Positions 24,501 through 37,674 of a stretch of 64,000 nt of DNA are shown piece after piece. The DNA is from Gelatoporia subvermispora B (lineage: Eukaryota; Basidiomycota; Agaricomycetes; Polyporales; Gelatoporiaceae), in NCBI GenBank assembly GCA_000320605.2, contig KB445797.1, forward strand, positions 1,174,024-1,238,023. Direction: 5' to 3'. The position numbers were made by a program, and so were the translations under genes. Numbering within the stretch: the stretch's first letter is position 1; each line of letters opens with the position of its first letter. The notes beneath the pieces are model-generated. The model was not told where the DNA came from, made no database searches, and saw only the letters and a program-made list of their open reading frames with translations.

Positions 24501-27129
24501 TCTCCGACCGGGAAATCCCTCGCGAGACCCAAGCCAAAGCCAAGACCAGGCCGGCTCTCTCGCGCTCGCCTGAGTGCAGACGCAAACTCGGCGTCCAGAT
24601 CAGTGAGGGAGCTCGTGCGGCGCAGCGAGCTGCTGCGACTGGGCGCGATAACACGAGGGTCGCCAGGATAGAGGTATCCCTGATTCGACACCGCGGCGTC
24701 ATCCGTCGCGCGAGTATGATGTGCGGACGCGAGGGAAGGCCGGCGGGACACGCCAGAGCGCGTGCTCGTGCCAGACATCGAATAGATGTCGGAGAGGTCG
24801 GGTATGATGTCCAGCGGCGGCATATACGTCGTCGTCGCGCTCCCGGAGGCAGATGCAGATCGGCTGCTCATGTCGCTCGACATCGACCGGATGGTACGAA
24901 TGGAGCCCGTGGGGGAACGGGTGCTCGAGCGGTCGGGGATGGACACAGCGCGATCGAGCACCTCCCTATGATCGACAAAGCGTGAGCGATCGATCGCACT
25001 AGATGGGATGCAAGACATACCAGATCGCGCTCACCCAACGCACACGTTCGCGCGCGCTCTCTGCACCAAGCCTTTCTACTCCGTCGCTGTAGAGCAATTG
25101 GAACGGGCATAGCGTCTCTGCCAGACCCAGCTCGCCTAGCGCCCCACCATCAGCGTCTCGCGCGCTGGCACTCTGCTCTAACGCTGCGATCGTCCCCACA
25201 TCCTCGCGGGCGCTGGGATGCATGGGCGACGGAACCGACCGTACTTCTGTGCAGTTTAGCAGATCGAGCGTGACAACGCCCCTGCCTCCGCCTGGAGCTA
25301 TCCACGATAATAGTAGCATATGCGGATAGAGTAGCGCCTGACAGCGCTGCCAGCGATACGGTGGATCTGTGTGAACGTTGAGATACCACAGCAGTCCGAT
25401 CCGAAGAGGCTAGAAGCAAGACATCGTGAGCATCACTGCACAAAATATTCTATTGGAACGGTAAAGCATACCTCTTGCGTTCCCTTGGTGTTTGCATACT
25501 TGTCCAGTTCATCTAAGTCGAACGGCGGGGGCATCAGCTCGCTTGTGCTCAGCGATCCCCTTCCGCTCCTGCCTCCTATCCGTCCCTGAGCCTCCCGCTG
25601 AGACGGCTCGCCCGGCTTCCTTCCGCCTTGCGGCGACTTCAAAGCGCGGTCGCGCAGCCGAATCGCTCCACGGTCTGCCCGCCTACGAATACTGAACAAA
25701 CCATCGCCACGCGTCGGCGAAGGTGATGTCGTGTTGGAGCGCGCCGACTTGTTGCCCAGTGACGGCGTGCGTTCCTTCCACGCTGCGACTATGTTCCTCA
25801 CGGATGTGAGAGGGGACCGCGGTGATGTCTGCGGGCGGCGCAAGGAGGTCGTTGTAGGCGTCGCCGATGTCGAATAAAGGCTAGAACTGGTGAACGTTCG
25901 CGTATACGTATCCGTACTGGGGTCCGTGGTCGTGCCCATCCCTGTTCCAGTGCGCGTACCACTGGTCTGCGTTGTCGTGAACGTACCCGTGGGTGTACGC
26001 GAGTCAGTCAAAAGCGACGCCGACATCCTCGCACCCGGAGATAAAATTGACGACATTGTGGATATCGGTCCAGAGGACGACACTGAAGAGCCGCTCCTAC
26101 TCTTCGTTGGCGACGAGGGCCGGGAGCTGTAACCATAGCCTGTCGTACTACCGTATCCAGCAGTACTTCCATAACCTGTGGTGCTCCCATAGCCATATCC
26201 TGTGGTGGTCGCGGTGTATCCCGTTGTAGGGAACGATCTGCTCAAAGTGGTAGAATAAGGACTAGGCGAACGGGGTCCTGAGGGTGCAGATGTCGTTCGC
26301 GTGTGTCCTGGGGTGGGCGGTGTGCCGGTATTTGCTTCGAAGAACGCGATGAGTTCACCTGCGCGTTTGCCCGGCACAGGCGGCAGAACGCGTCCAGTCG
26401 TAGGAGTTGCCTCATTGGGCTCTGTCGATGAACGTGCATGGATCGCAGGAGATGCTGCCGCGGCAGATTGTCCAGCCTGCTGATTTCCTTCGGCGGAGTG
26501 CTGAGAGATGGGCCGGCTCTCAGGAGCGCTGCCCGACTGTGCGAATGAAGTAGGACGCGATTTGCTCTCTGTGTGTTCTGATATAGTACTGAGGACCTTT
26601 CTCTCCCGATCCAGGAGCGTGTCCGCAGCCGTACGGTAGTCGGTCGAGACCCGGGAGCTGAGGTGCGAGGCACCGGAATCAACCATAGATGCTGGACCAG
26701 TACCCGAATACGAGGTATAGGACGGTGTCACTGAGGATGGCGCACGGGACCATTGTTCGAGGGTGTCCTCAAGCTCATCGTCAATCATCGTGAGCGCAGC
26801 TTCGACTTCAGCTGCGTCGTGCATTGAATCCTCCTCCGTATACGTGTAACTGTCCGAATCCCTGAACGAGGGAGACGGCGAAATGTTGAGGCGTCGGGTT
26901 TGCCTTCTGGTAGACGCAACATCGCTGTCATAGTCGGATTGTATAGGCGTGTCTAGAATAACGATCAGCAGCGCAGTTGTGAAAAGTCGAACAATGACCC
27001 ACATGTTGACGAGGAAAGCCTGGAGGGGGATAGTGGTGTTTCAGTAGAAGTAAAAGTGGAGAAAGTGGCGGTTCCGAATAGCGGAGATCTTGAACCTTCT
27101 CCTGTGTCTGTCGCAGAGTAACTTGTCAT
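15595..27129 (-). CDS. Giant (about 3556 aa) disordered PH-domain and coiled-coil protein
   Basis: Eighteen exons join in phase without a stop: 27003-27129, 25472-26952, 25021-25409, 22775-24965, 21007-22719, 20908-20958, 20676-20856, 18461-20620, 18375-18431, 18275-18322, 18169-18222, 16601-18133, 16477-16551, 16323-16414, 16176-16270, 16060-16125, 15772-16007, 15595-15716. Residues 537-672 look like a PH domain (LWYLNV, MLLLSW, ending in an SAIWEVLD helix). Before and after it the chain is Ser/Thr/Pro-rich with several internal repeats. Residues about 2350-2700 are Arg-Ser and Pro rich. About 3000-3420 is charged coiled coil with one Pro-rich break, then a CLMC motif and a Pro-rich end. Parts could bind lipid (PH) and self-associate (coil). 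I do not know the family's function. Splice choices at small exons are the weakest part; a split into two genes is possible but each junction is phase-compatible. Confidence 0.75.
17696..17846 (-). repeat. Degenerate 39-bp coding repeats in the giant gene
   Basis: About four copies of a 13-residue unit related to RDYAEAEVPGAVP follow each other. The period keeps reading frame, so the array can grow or shrink without frameshift. Confidence 0.75.
19057..19176 (-). repeat. Two 60-bp coding repeats in the giant gene
   Basis: Units 19057-19116 and 19117-19176 differ at only a few bases. Each encodes about 20 residues related to RRPPRSGRRSPS followed by DREEP. This is the clearest recent duplication within the gene. 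Confidence 0.85.
23738..23915 (-). repeat. Degenerate STEYETAE-type coding repeats in the giant gene
   Basis: About six imperfect copies of a unit containing TEYETAEVC with Cys and Pro spacers are seen around residues 1016-1075. These Cys residues are unusual in an otherwise Cys-poor disordered stretch. Confidence 0.7.
26120..26215 (-). repeat. Gly-Tyr-Gly-Ser-Thr-Thr repeats in the giant gene
   Basis: Repeated TTGYGS and AGYGS units lie around residues 288-320. Tyr/Gly-rich repeats of this kind are common in low-complexity regions. Confidence 0.75.
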
Positions 27130-29245
<2,116 letters not shown>

Positions 29246-29587
29246 CGTAGAAACTGATGTGGATGTCGAGAATCAGACAATTACAAGGGCAGGCTGCGTT
29301 GGGATGGTCGCAGCGCGGAGGAACAGACGGCGACTGCTACTGCACGCTCGTCGTGTGCGGTCCTCTGTGACGCGTGATGGTCACTTAGACGCCCATATAT
29401 AGCCCCTCGAGTGATGTGTGTGACTTCCTATTTGAGCGAGCGCGACTGCTCTGTGTTCCCGGACCGTCCAAGAGCTGGAGACCTGGTCAGTCTCGAGATC
29501 ATCGACCAGTCATTCTCATTGCCTGGGCCCGCAAATTGGACTGTGTGCTCTGGAAACCAACCTTGCGTACCGCTGACCTTGACGATC
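29246..29587. promoter_or_regulatory. Divergent promoter of RBX1 and tubulin cofactor C
   Basis: A 342-base head-to-head gap. A TATA-like CATATATA sits at 29394-29401; its near-palindromic form means it could serve either direction. Confidence 0.45.
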
Positions 29588-30813
29588 ATGTCGGAAACGA
29601 ACCAGAAACTGACTCAAGATTTCTACACACACTTCCAGACGTCACGTTCGGGTCCGCCATGATCTCCCTTAAGGCTTCCTGCACTGAATTGACCAGCCGA
29701 TAGAACTGAACGCGCGTCTGGAGACTCTACAAACCTCTGTGACAGACCCTGAAGCGCTTAAACAAATCGCTCACGATGTAGCGAAATTACGCAAGGAACT
29801 TACAGACGCGATCGGCTTTTTGCCCGCGTATGATCAACGACAGTGTGACTTGGTATGTTCAATATGAGACGATGAATACGGATATTCTGCTGAAGACTTA
29901 GGGATACTTAGAAGCTGAAGGAGGTAGAAGCTCTGCTGGAGAAACTGCGGGCTTCTGCAGCGCCGAAGCCGAAGTTCTCTTTCAAGCGCAAGGCGAACCC
30001 CACCCCTTCCTCGCCGTCTCCTTCGGACAATCGTGCTACACAAGCGATCCCACCTGCTGTTGCACCTTCTACTCAGACAGGGACTTCTCAAACGAATAGC
30101 CTGATTCTCACGGGGCAAACACATCGTTATCTCACACTGTCTTCTCTCCCTGTCTTGCAATCCTCTGAGTCGTCGGACCTCGCTATCTCCGAGATCAGCC
30201 ACTGTATCATCAATTTAACGCCGCTTGCTGGGGATGCACAGGAAGCTTCTGCTGCACCACCCTCTTACTTCACTGCTCTGCATGCACGAAACATCACAGA
30301 CAGTATCCTCATACTACCTCACATCAACGGAAGTGCACTCCTGCACGATTTGACCCGATGCATTATTGTCCTAGGCTGCCATCAGGTAACTCATCGCGAG
30401 ATAATTTGATTGAAAGTTAAATACTGACAGACCTCATGACATATAGTTTCGAATGCACACTTCTTCCGACGTAGACGTCTACCTATCTGTGCTCTCCAAC
30501 CCCATCATCGAGCACTGCAAAGGTATACGTTTCGCGCACTATCCTTCCCTATTATACCCATCAGGACAACCTGTGAGCCGTACTTGATCACATCGAGCTG
30601 TACGATAGCGTCAATCTAACTGATTGTCAGATGTCCACGGAGAGCAAACACGCTGCCGTCCAAGACTTCTCCCATATCCGTGCAACACCATCCCCGAATT
30701 GGTCGGTACTCCAAGAAGACAAGAGGATAGCAGATACCCAGTGGCCCACCGCTAGCGTCAGCAGCCAACACGAGATTGACATACTGCTCCGGACTCATTT
30801 GTCGAAGGCTTAA
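29588..30813 (+). CDS. TBCC: Tubulin-specific chaperone C (tubulin-folding cofactor C)
   Basis: Exons 29588-29651, 29704-29852, 29912-30385, 30447-30572 and 30631-30813 give 331 residues. The N-terminal third is helical and charged (KLRKEL, KLKEVEALLEKL), matching the tubulin-binding spectrin-like helices. The C-terminal part is the C-CAP/cofactor C beta-helix, with C-H-Q-F-R-M-H across the intron at 30386-30446; the Arg in Q-x-R is the conserved GTPase-activating finger of TBCC. The downstream segment DVYLSVLSNPIIEHC is typical. The protein stimulates GTP hydrolysis by beta-tubulin during alpha/beta-tubulin assembly in the cytosol. The start ATG is the first before the first exon. Confidence 0.92.
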
Positions 30814-31655
30814 CACACCTCTCTGATCAGGATGTCATCCTGTTAGCCAGAAGGGGTTATCAGTTGTCAATTCATGTGCAGTGACAGACCACTGCTCATA
30901 ATACGTTCTGGCATCTGTTCCCTTGTTACGACGACGAGCCAGGGCCTGCAGCCACAGGCACTCGACGCCAGAAATTCGCGATGCTCACGATGCGATCTGA
31001 TCGAGATCCCCGCGCGAGATGTTGCACAATGACGTCACGTCTGCCTTGAGCAAGATTCTTCGGTTTTGTCGATATGCTCTACAACAGCGACCTGTGTATG
31101 ATACTCCCGATACATAAGTGGCTGCATAGAAGTGCGCAATTTATGATAAATATCTGCGAGATCATGAATACAAGAACCGTCTAGAAGACAAAGACTACGA
31201 TAGATTTGAGAAGCGAATCGTGAGTTTGAAGGCTGAAAACGGAGGGGCGGATACGACAGGGCTGCTACTTGAGTCACAATGGTCCTCGCGAATAGCATAA
31301 AACCTCTTCCGACACGGCCAGTGTCAGCCATGTTACATGGTGATCCCATTCACAGGGCAAAATCCAGACTAGCAGATCTATCACGCATACCACCCAGGGG
31401 ATATGTTCACCATCTGTGATTAGCCTTCGCAATTGGGGCCATCGAATAGTATGACACTCACGATGTGCAAGCTCATGGGACGCTGACTGGACAATCGTCG
31501 TGATTCACGGTACCCGGGAGCGCGGGGTTGTCCTAATTGATGGCTTTGTCACTCCTGATCACGGCAGAAACGCTCGCATGACAGCGAGTGGATTATACAG
31601 GGCTACAATACACATTAGGGCTACATATAAGGTGGTACACACCGCGTAAACATAA
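30814..31655. other. Tail-to-tail intergenic region
   Basis: This lies between the 3' ends of TBCC and the Rsc7-like gene. Frames here are short and unsupported. A TGACGTCA at 31030-31037 is noted but has no adjacent promoter. Confidence 0.45.
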
Positions 31656-33541
31656 TCAATGCGACGCGTCTGCTAGGCGCATGAACGGTGCTCGAGCTTG
31701 CTGGCCTTCCACGTCCATCTCTTCTTCGGTAGGTAGTTCCATAACGGTGTCCACCCATGCCAGGCCCCAGCCGCTGCTGCCCACTTTTGTCCCGCCGAGC
31801 ACCCGAGGCTTCTCCTTATCGTCTGAGATGACTTCCCATCGGCTCCGTGTCGGCTGAGTATCAGCGCGGTCTGTGAAGAGATTATGCCAGTTAGTCAAAG
31901 CTCCACCTCTCCGCGGAACAGACTTACAGACGACGACGCCATTCTGAGGCTCATAGATCCCCAGCGGCAGAGGACCATCATCCCAGACCTTCCTTTTCTT
32001 TCGCTTCCCCTCCCCATCCCCCTCGTCTTCCGCGCCCCTCTTCGCGGCTCCACTTCCATCAACGTCCACCCTGAATGTCTGCTCCCCAACGCCGTCGTAC
32101 AGGCCTCCACACGCCTTCAACGCCTCCCTCCGGAGTTGCGCCCACTGCTCGCTCGCCTCTACTGTGCGTTGCGCAGCCACAAGCATCCAGTTCTCCTCAT
32201 TCAACCCGTCGCGCGTCAGCAGCGACTTGCGAACCGCGTTCAGTGGGCCATCACTGTACGGGCCCCAGCCGGACCCGCCGAAGAGGGTTGTCGGCCCTCC
32301 CGCGCGGTAGATCCCAAGCCCACTCCCGCCACGCTCGGCCTTACTTGCTTGGGCAGTTCCGCCTGCAAGGGCGGCGGCTTCAGCGGCGAGTGTGGAGGTG
32401 TCCTGGAGCTCTCCAACAGGGTCCCCGGCTTTGAGACCGCGTGCAGAGATCTCCTCGAGAACCTTGTCTTCGTAATAGTCGTCAACTACCCAGCGACCCT
32501 CTGGACGAGTGCTCCGTTTAGTACAGGGGCGTGCGTGTACCGATAAATTACACTCACCTAGTATCATTTTGGCTCCATGGAGCTTGTATGCGCTCCGCGC
32601 CGTGATGAGGGTCACACTTCGTGTACGCAAATGCGAGCCGAGCTTGCCAGCTTCGATGAGGTGTTCCTTCTCCCATTGTGTCGCGTTGAGTTTCATGGCA
32701 AGAGGATTCCGTCGGAAGTAGTACAAGGAATCACGGAAGCCGGACGTCCGCGCCGCATCAATAGCGAGCATGTACTTGCGCTCAGGATCTCGGTTAGGCA
32801 ATGTGAATGTTTGTGCCTTGAATCGACGACCTGAGCCACAGCGTTCAACGTCGCGAGTTATGCAAGAAAGAGACAGTACTCACCTCCTAGAAGGTTGCCA
32901 TTGGCGTCGATCTTGGTGTCTCCCTTGGGGTCATCCTTAGTGACATACTCATCGTTCTCGATGATGTAGACTTCGTTGTTGATTCTGCGGAAAGGCTTGC
33001 CACCGCCAGCGGGGCCCTCCTCGCCGTCCACGCCCTCTTCACCTCCTTCACCATCCTCTTGGCCGTCTTCTCCAGAACGTCGTGGCAACTTGATGGTAAT
33101 TCCACGCCCTCTTCCTCTACCTCGTCCTCTTCCGCGGCCACGTCCTCTCGGAGTCGAAGTTCCGCTCACAGCACTCCTTCCCTTTCCGGACCCTCGTGGA
33201 CGTCCCCTGCCCCGTTTTACCGGGACGACCTCCTCTTCCGCTACGTCGCTATCGTTGTCGGGCTCCGCATGGTCGCTGCCCTCCTCGTCCACCGTGCCGG
33301 TCCTTTCGCTCTTGCTCTCTTCCTCCTCCACTGCGGGGGTGCGCGAGACAGATCGCTGGCCTTGGGACACGTCTGCGCTCGTCCCGTCAACGGAGACCTC
33401 GCCGTCCTCCGCGTCTTGCATCTCCGTGTCGGGTTCGGTGACTTCCACGTCTTCCTCTTCCACGGGAGTGGCCACAACGCGCGAGCTGGAGGCAGCAGCA
33501 GCCCTTCCGCGGCGCGGTTTTATCGTTATTTTCATGCTCAT
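31656..33541 (-). CDS. RSC7: Rsc7/Swp82-family subunit of SWI/SNF-RSC chromatin remodeller
   Basis: Four exons (32884-33541, 32558-32830, 31928-32500, 31656-31870) give 572 residues. Residues 1-170 are acidic, with an AT-hook-like RGRGRPRGSGKG and then an RG-repeat tract. The Rsc7/Swp82 domain starts near GKPFRRINNEVY and contains PNRDPERKYMLAIDAARTSG, FRRNPLAMKLN, AKMI and GRWVVDDYYED, all hallmarks of the family. The protein is a nuclear core subunit that helps assemble RSC or SWI/SNF. The C-terminal 150 residues are less conserved and end acidic. It is divergent from the gene at 34653. Yeast has both Rsc7 and Swp82; which complex this one serves cannot be told from sequence. Confidence 0.92.
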
Positions 33542-34652
33542 TTTCGTTTGCTTCTTGAGGGTATACGGTGGTGTGTGCAGGCAAAGCAGAGATGATTAGC
33601 CGAGGCAGAGACGCGTCTCGGATTGAGGATGTCACGTCGCGCTAACTCGCGTTCACGCGTCGAGGCGCTGAGACAAGCTTGGGTGGGTCCCGCGATGCGC
33701 GCGGTTCTCCAAATGCAGCTGAGCTTTGGGCGCACGTTGCCTGCTCACATTTCTCCAACGGTTGATTATTGCCAATGTTAGTGTACAGTGATGAACGCCA
33801 ACCTTCTCCGAGCAGCTGCTTCGCTCAAGGCAAGACGATCACAGGGACAGGGATAGTACAGCGATGCTGCTAGAAACGAGACCTCCGCTGCTTCGACGGC
33901 GAATGTCCAGCAAGAACCAATAGTTCTTCACCAGTAAACTGTTCTAGTGCCATTGTCCCCGCACACAACAACGTTCATCGCGTTGCAATCATGTGAATGT
34001 TACGAAGTACGATCGAGAATCACGCATCACACAGGCGATTATTATGGGAAGAAAGCATGCGTGATATTGCAGAACAACGACAGCTTTTCATGTCCTATGA
34101 CTCCCTTGACACCTTGACCCAGTCAGGATACAGCGCTCCCTGGACCTGAAGCGCAGCATAAGGCAACGCGACTCGACATGCTTTTTTCGACACCGATGGA
34201 TGCGACCCCTGATTCGTGAGGACAGTCCTGCGTAGCGGTGAGGGCATGACATGCCTAGCTTACGAGCCTAGCAGTCAGTAGGACGTTTACTCTGCAAAGA
34301 TAAGATCTTCGTAAGCATCTACTGAGTCCGCGCCGAAGAAACCAGGTACGCACTGGAACGAGCCCGCATTTTTCTGCGCTTGCGCCTGAGTCTGCGGGAC
34401 CTCTTCTTCTTCCACTTCTCTCTCATTCTATGACACAAAACGAGTTAGCACACGACCAACGGACGCGCGAACCCCTGTACTCACATGGCAAGATAAGGAG
34501 AGTGCTGGAGAGCGCTGTGGCGGGAGGCGGTGGATATGAGGCAACTGGTTCTGTACAGTTGCTTACATCAGCTTCGCACGCGCAATGGCGCGCGTCGCGT
34601 CTGCGCGTCTCGCGTGGAGGCGCAGATTTTGTCGTCCTCGACGCGTCGCACG
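33542..34652. promoter_or_regulatory. Divergent intergenic region
   Basis: About 1.1 kb between the starts of the Rsc7-like gene and the gene at 34653. No ORF or RNA is supported. The frame running into 34653 from upstream is regarded as leader. Confidence 0.4.
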
Positions 34653-35782
34653 ATGAGTAAACGACCTCGGGTTCCCGCTGCCTTGCATTCAGAACTCTCA
34701 GAGTACTCTTCTCTACTACGTGCTCTCCGGACCAGCAATACACTCGACCTTGCTAGCCAACTGACACAGCCAGAACCCGGTTCGGCTGATCATCCTCAGG
34801 CTTCACCTGACGTGGACGAGGGAGAGTCGGAGCTTCCACCAAGTGAATCTGTGACGCCAGGCCCCTTCTCGCGAGAGACGTCTGTATCTGTTCATGCGTC
34901 AAAACGCCGAAGAGTAAGCGAGAAGGACAAGAAGAGAGATACCTGGACTCGCTGGCCTCTGTTGGCCGGCGACGTGCTCGTTCCAGAATGGGGCCTCGAG
35001 GATGAAGTCAAACAACTTGCGCTACATGTAATCAAGGAGACTCGTCCAAGCACATCAGAAGTGTCGCGGACGTCTTCCCTGACTGATGAACTCACCGATG
35101 TTTCGGAAGACGGTGGCATTACGTCTCCAGCGTCGTCTAATGACCCGACCGAGGACGAAGATCTCCTACCTCCCTTTGTTCTGAGTGCTCTCACTGCAAC
35201 ATCCTCGACATACCTCGCTCAGATCTTCGCACTACTCGCGGCACATGTGCCTATGGCAGAGAGAAGCCTACAAAACCGTCTCAAACCCATCAATTGGGAG
35301 ACTGTACTTGACATCGCGGGGGCTCATGGCCTCGTGGATGCGAAGTTGGTCACTACTTATGTTACTTACCGCTAGCTTTGACTTGTGCTGCTAGTACTGC
35401 ACTTGGTGTCCGCCGACGTTTGGAACAGGTTTACGGGCCTTCTCAATCACATGGTGAGTAATACTTGTTCGTTTCAACTCCTACAAATCTTCTAAATGTC
35501 TTTTTGGCAGTTGAAGAACGTATCGCAACGACGAGCACAATCCACAACCGCTTCGTTGAAGCAATTTCTGCCCACGAAATGTCATATCTGACGCAACCCG
35601 GTTATGAGGCACCTGTGAAAGCAGCTCGGAAACGTACGTTGTAAATACTCAGTCAGAGTCAAAGAGCATCGTTAACACCGGTGTACGCAGGCAAAAGAGG
35701 ACCGTACAAGAAACGAAAGTCCACTGCCGACTCTGAGCATACTGCACCGTCTCGCGAACCCACTGCCAATGAAGAGCCTTGA
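34653..35782 (+). CDS. Nuclear protein, possible Rrn9-type Pol I initiation factor
   Basis: Exons 34653-35344, 35395-35453, 35511-35633 and 35691-35782 join to 321 residues. Residues 1-100 are Ser-rich and disordered. A motif TWTRWPLLAGDVLVPEW (about 106-122) resembles the W-x-x-WP-L core of the Rrn9 family, which belongs to the upstream activating factor of rDNA transcription. After an acidic Ser-rich spacer comes a helical region (about 190-280) that looks helix-turn-helix-like. The C-terminus RKRKRGPYKKRK is a strong nuclear signal. The first intron uses a GTTGGT donor chosen because it gives the only phase-compatible continuation into GVRRRLEQVYG. The Rrn9 link is tentative; gene structure is more certain than function. 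Confidence 0.6.
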
Positions 35783-36071
35783 CGGCGCTCATGATTCATT
35801 GGACGTCGTACAGAAATCTGTACAGCATCTCCAGACGACATCAGCCTTTACCCTCGTCTCCCAGCAATTTCAGCCCGTGAGTATCGTTTAATTATTTTTC
35901 CAGTACACCCATACCCTCCCGTTATGATGTTTGAGGCATTTGGCTTTAGCAAGGGCGCCCCTTGCGTTGCAGAAACTTATCTCAGCTACCTTCGGGCCGT
36001 CTGCTTTGGCGGACGAGTCCGCTTTATCTGAACTCTTCCTACCATTCGCGTCTTTTCCAAACATCTTCTAA
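35769..36071 (+). CDS. Small ORF (68 aa) overlapping the upstream stop by 14 bases
   Basis: An ATG at 35769, in a different frame from the preceding gene, opens 36 codons to a GTGAGT donor at 35877. Joining to 35973-36071 (acceptor TTGCAG) continues in phase to TAA. The product starts MKSLDGAHDSLDVV, looks helical in its first half and ends ELFLPFASFPNIF. It has no recognised domain. It might instead be an alternative 3' end of the upstream gene, reached by different splicing, or the second cistron of one mRNA. No separate promoter space exists between the two. Confidence 0.4.
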
Positions 36072-36246
36072 CCATCCCTCTTCGCAGGTGCTTTCGGGGA
36101 CGTTGCTGTGATTCCAGGAAGACTGAGCTGAGGTTGCCGTCGCAATGCCTACCTTACATAGGATAGACGGTCGGGATACCACAGGGTCGAGAGAAACGTA
36201 CATATACAGGATAGGTGTAATCTTATAATGTGTAGAATACATGGTT

Positions 36247-37191
36247 TTAGGCGGATGCGGTTCCGCTCATAATTTCATACAATCCTTCCATCTGCCTTCG
36301 ACTCAGGTGCTCACTCCAGAACCTCATTATTGGCTCCCATTCCTCTCTTGACCTGGGCATCCCACCAGGTTTCCCAATCCGCACCTCCTGCACATGGTCG
36401 TACCCTTTGCGCATCTTCTGAGCAGGGTTTGGGAGATCCGGTCTGTACCAGCATAAGATAGGCGTTGGGCATCGCGGCGAGAACGTCGGGTACGAATGCA
36501 GCGGGCCACCGACGGTGACAATAGATGCTAGCGGGCGTGCAGTAACAGTCGTCTTGCCTTCAGAGTCAGATGCACTCTCCTCTTGTCGTTGCCGCTCCAG
36601 CTCCTTGCGCCACCACCGCATGCCATACTCTGCCGCGACGGTCCCGCCCTGCGCGAACCCGAAGAGGTGGACGCGGCTCGGGGGCCAGCCGAACTCGTCG
36701 ACCAGGTGGGCGAGGACCTTGTCGAGCAGGTCGAGCGCGGAGCTCGGGTTGGGGTCACTGAGCATTTCGCCGAGCTGGTCAAACGTAGGGAACCACTGAT
36801 ACGCGTTATCGGAGGGAACATGATAGGGAAGGCTGGGTGGATTGGTCCGGGTGAGATATGGAAGACGTGAAGGAGGTTTCCGAGAACACGCACAGGTCGG
36901 GACCGCGTAGAGCTAAGGTGGCGGTCTGCGGCAGCTTCAACGACCGGCCGAGGTTGCCAAACGGCTCATGAGAGTCACCTGTGGGCGGATTGTTGAGTAT
37001 GATGCTGTTCTGTCGCGAGAAGGGGCCCAACACGCACCGAGACCGTGTAGGAGAATCAACAGGTTCTCGTCCGTGCCGTCGTCGCTCGGATGGTAAACGA
37101 ACGGGACTGGCACTTTGTTTTGTTTCGGAGCCGGCTTCGTGCTCGGGGCGGAGTTCTGCGCAGGCTCCCGCAGATGCATCTCGTTAGACAT
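36247..37191 (-). CDS. Alpha/beta-hydrolase (acyl-protein thioesterase/carboxylesterase-like), nucleophile Ser replaced by Ala
   Basis: Exons 37038-37191, 36894-36978 and 36247-36832 give 274 residues. The fold is recognised from LLILLHGLGD (oxyanion strand), PFGNLG, LPQTATLALRGP and VHLFGFAQGGTVAAEYG. The last is the nucleophile elbow, normally G-x-S-x-G; here it reads G-F-A-Q-G, with Ala140 (codon GCG) where the catalytic Ser belongs. The remaining core, including GGPL, is well kept, so decay is unlikely. It may be a pseudoenzyme or use another residue. No signal peptide is seen, so a cytosolic place is inferred. The start ATG is the first in the frame. Confidence 0.8.
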
Positions 37192-37674
37192 GTCGCTGTA
37201 GATTTCACGTTACTCGGCTGGAAGAGCTGAGGAGATCGCGTGTGTGAGAAGTCGTATACAATATTAGTCTCCAGAGTATTGCGGGCGAAGAGGCAGCTCT
37301 AGTATGTTAGAAGACATCCTGTTGTGGCTAACAGCTCTCGTAGACTTCCGAGAATATTCTCGGTTACTATCGGCGTCAAAGTATGTGGTCACACCGGCGG
37401 CAGTCTCTAATCGACATTCGTAAGGCTATTCATCGGATCTCGGAAGGATTAATGGCTTTAAGCTTCACGACCTGGTGTGTCTAGTTCTACTTTTGCCCAT
37501 CCGCAGTACAATAGTCGTCGACTGCTCCAACAACCTCTGTGTAGTCTGACATTAATTGTATGGCGCTTGGCGTGAGTCTGCGGAGCCTCACAGGACCGTA
37601 TCCAGGGCATCCTGCCGTGATGTGAAATCCCCAACACTGGATGACGACCGCATTTTGAGGCTGAGCTGTTACTG
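37192..37674. other. Intergenic, promoter of the hydrolase
   Basis: A 483-base gap between the hydrolase start and the stop of the next minus-strand gene. No supported ORF. Confidence 0.45.

Noticed and set aside
31030..31037. Second perfect TGACGTCA site
   Set aside because: It lies between two gene 3' ends with no promoter nearby, so function is unlikely.
37487..37674. Continuation of an open minus-strand frame after the mitochondrial orphan
   Set aside because: The spliced frame meets TGA at 37675-37677; the other frame is a shadow.
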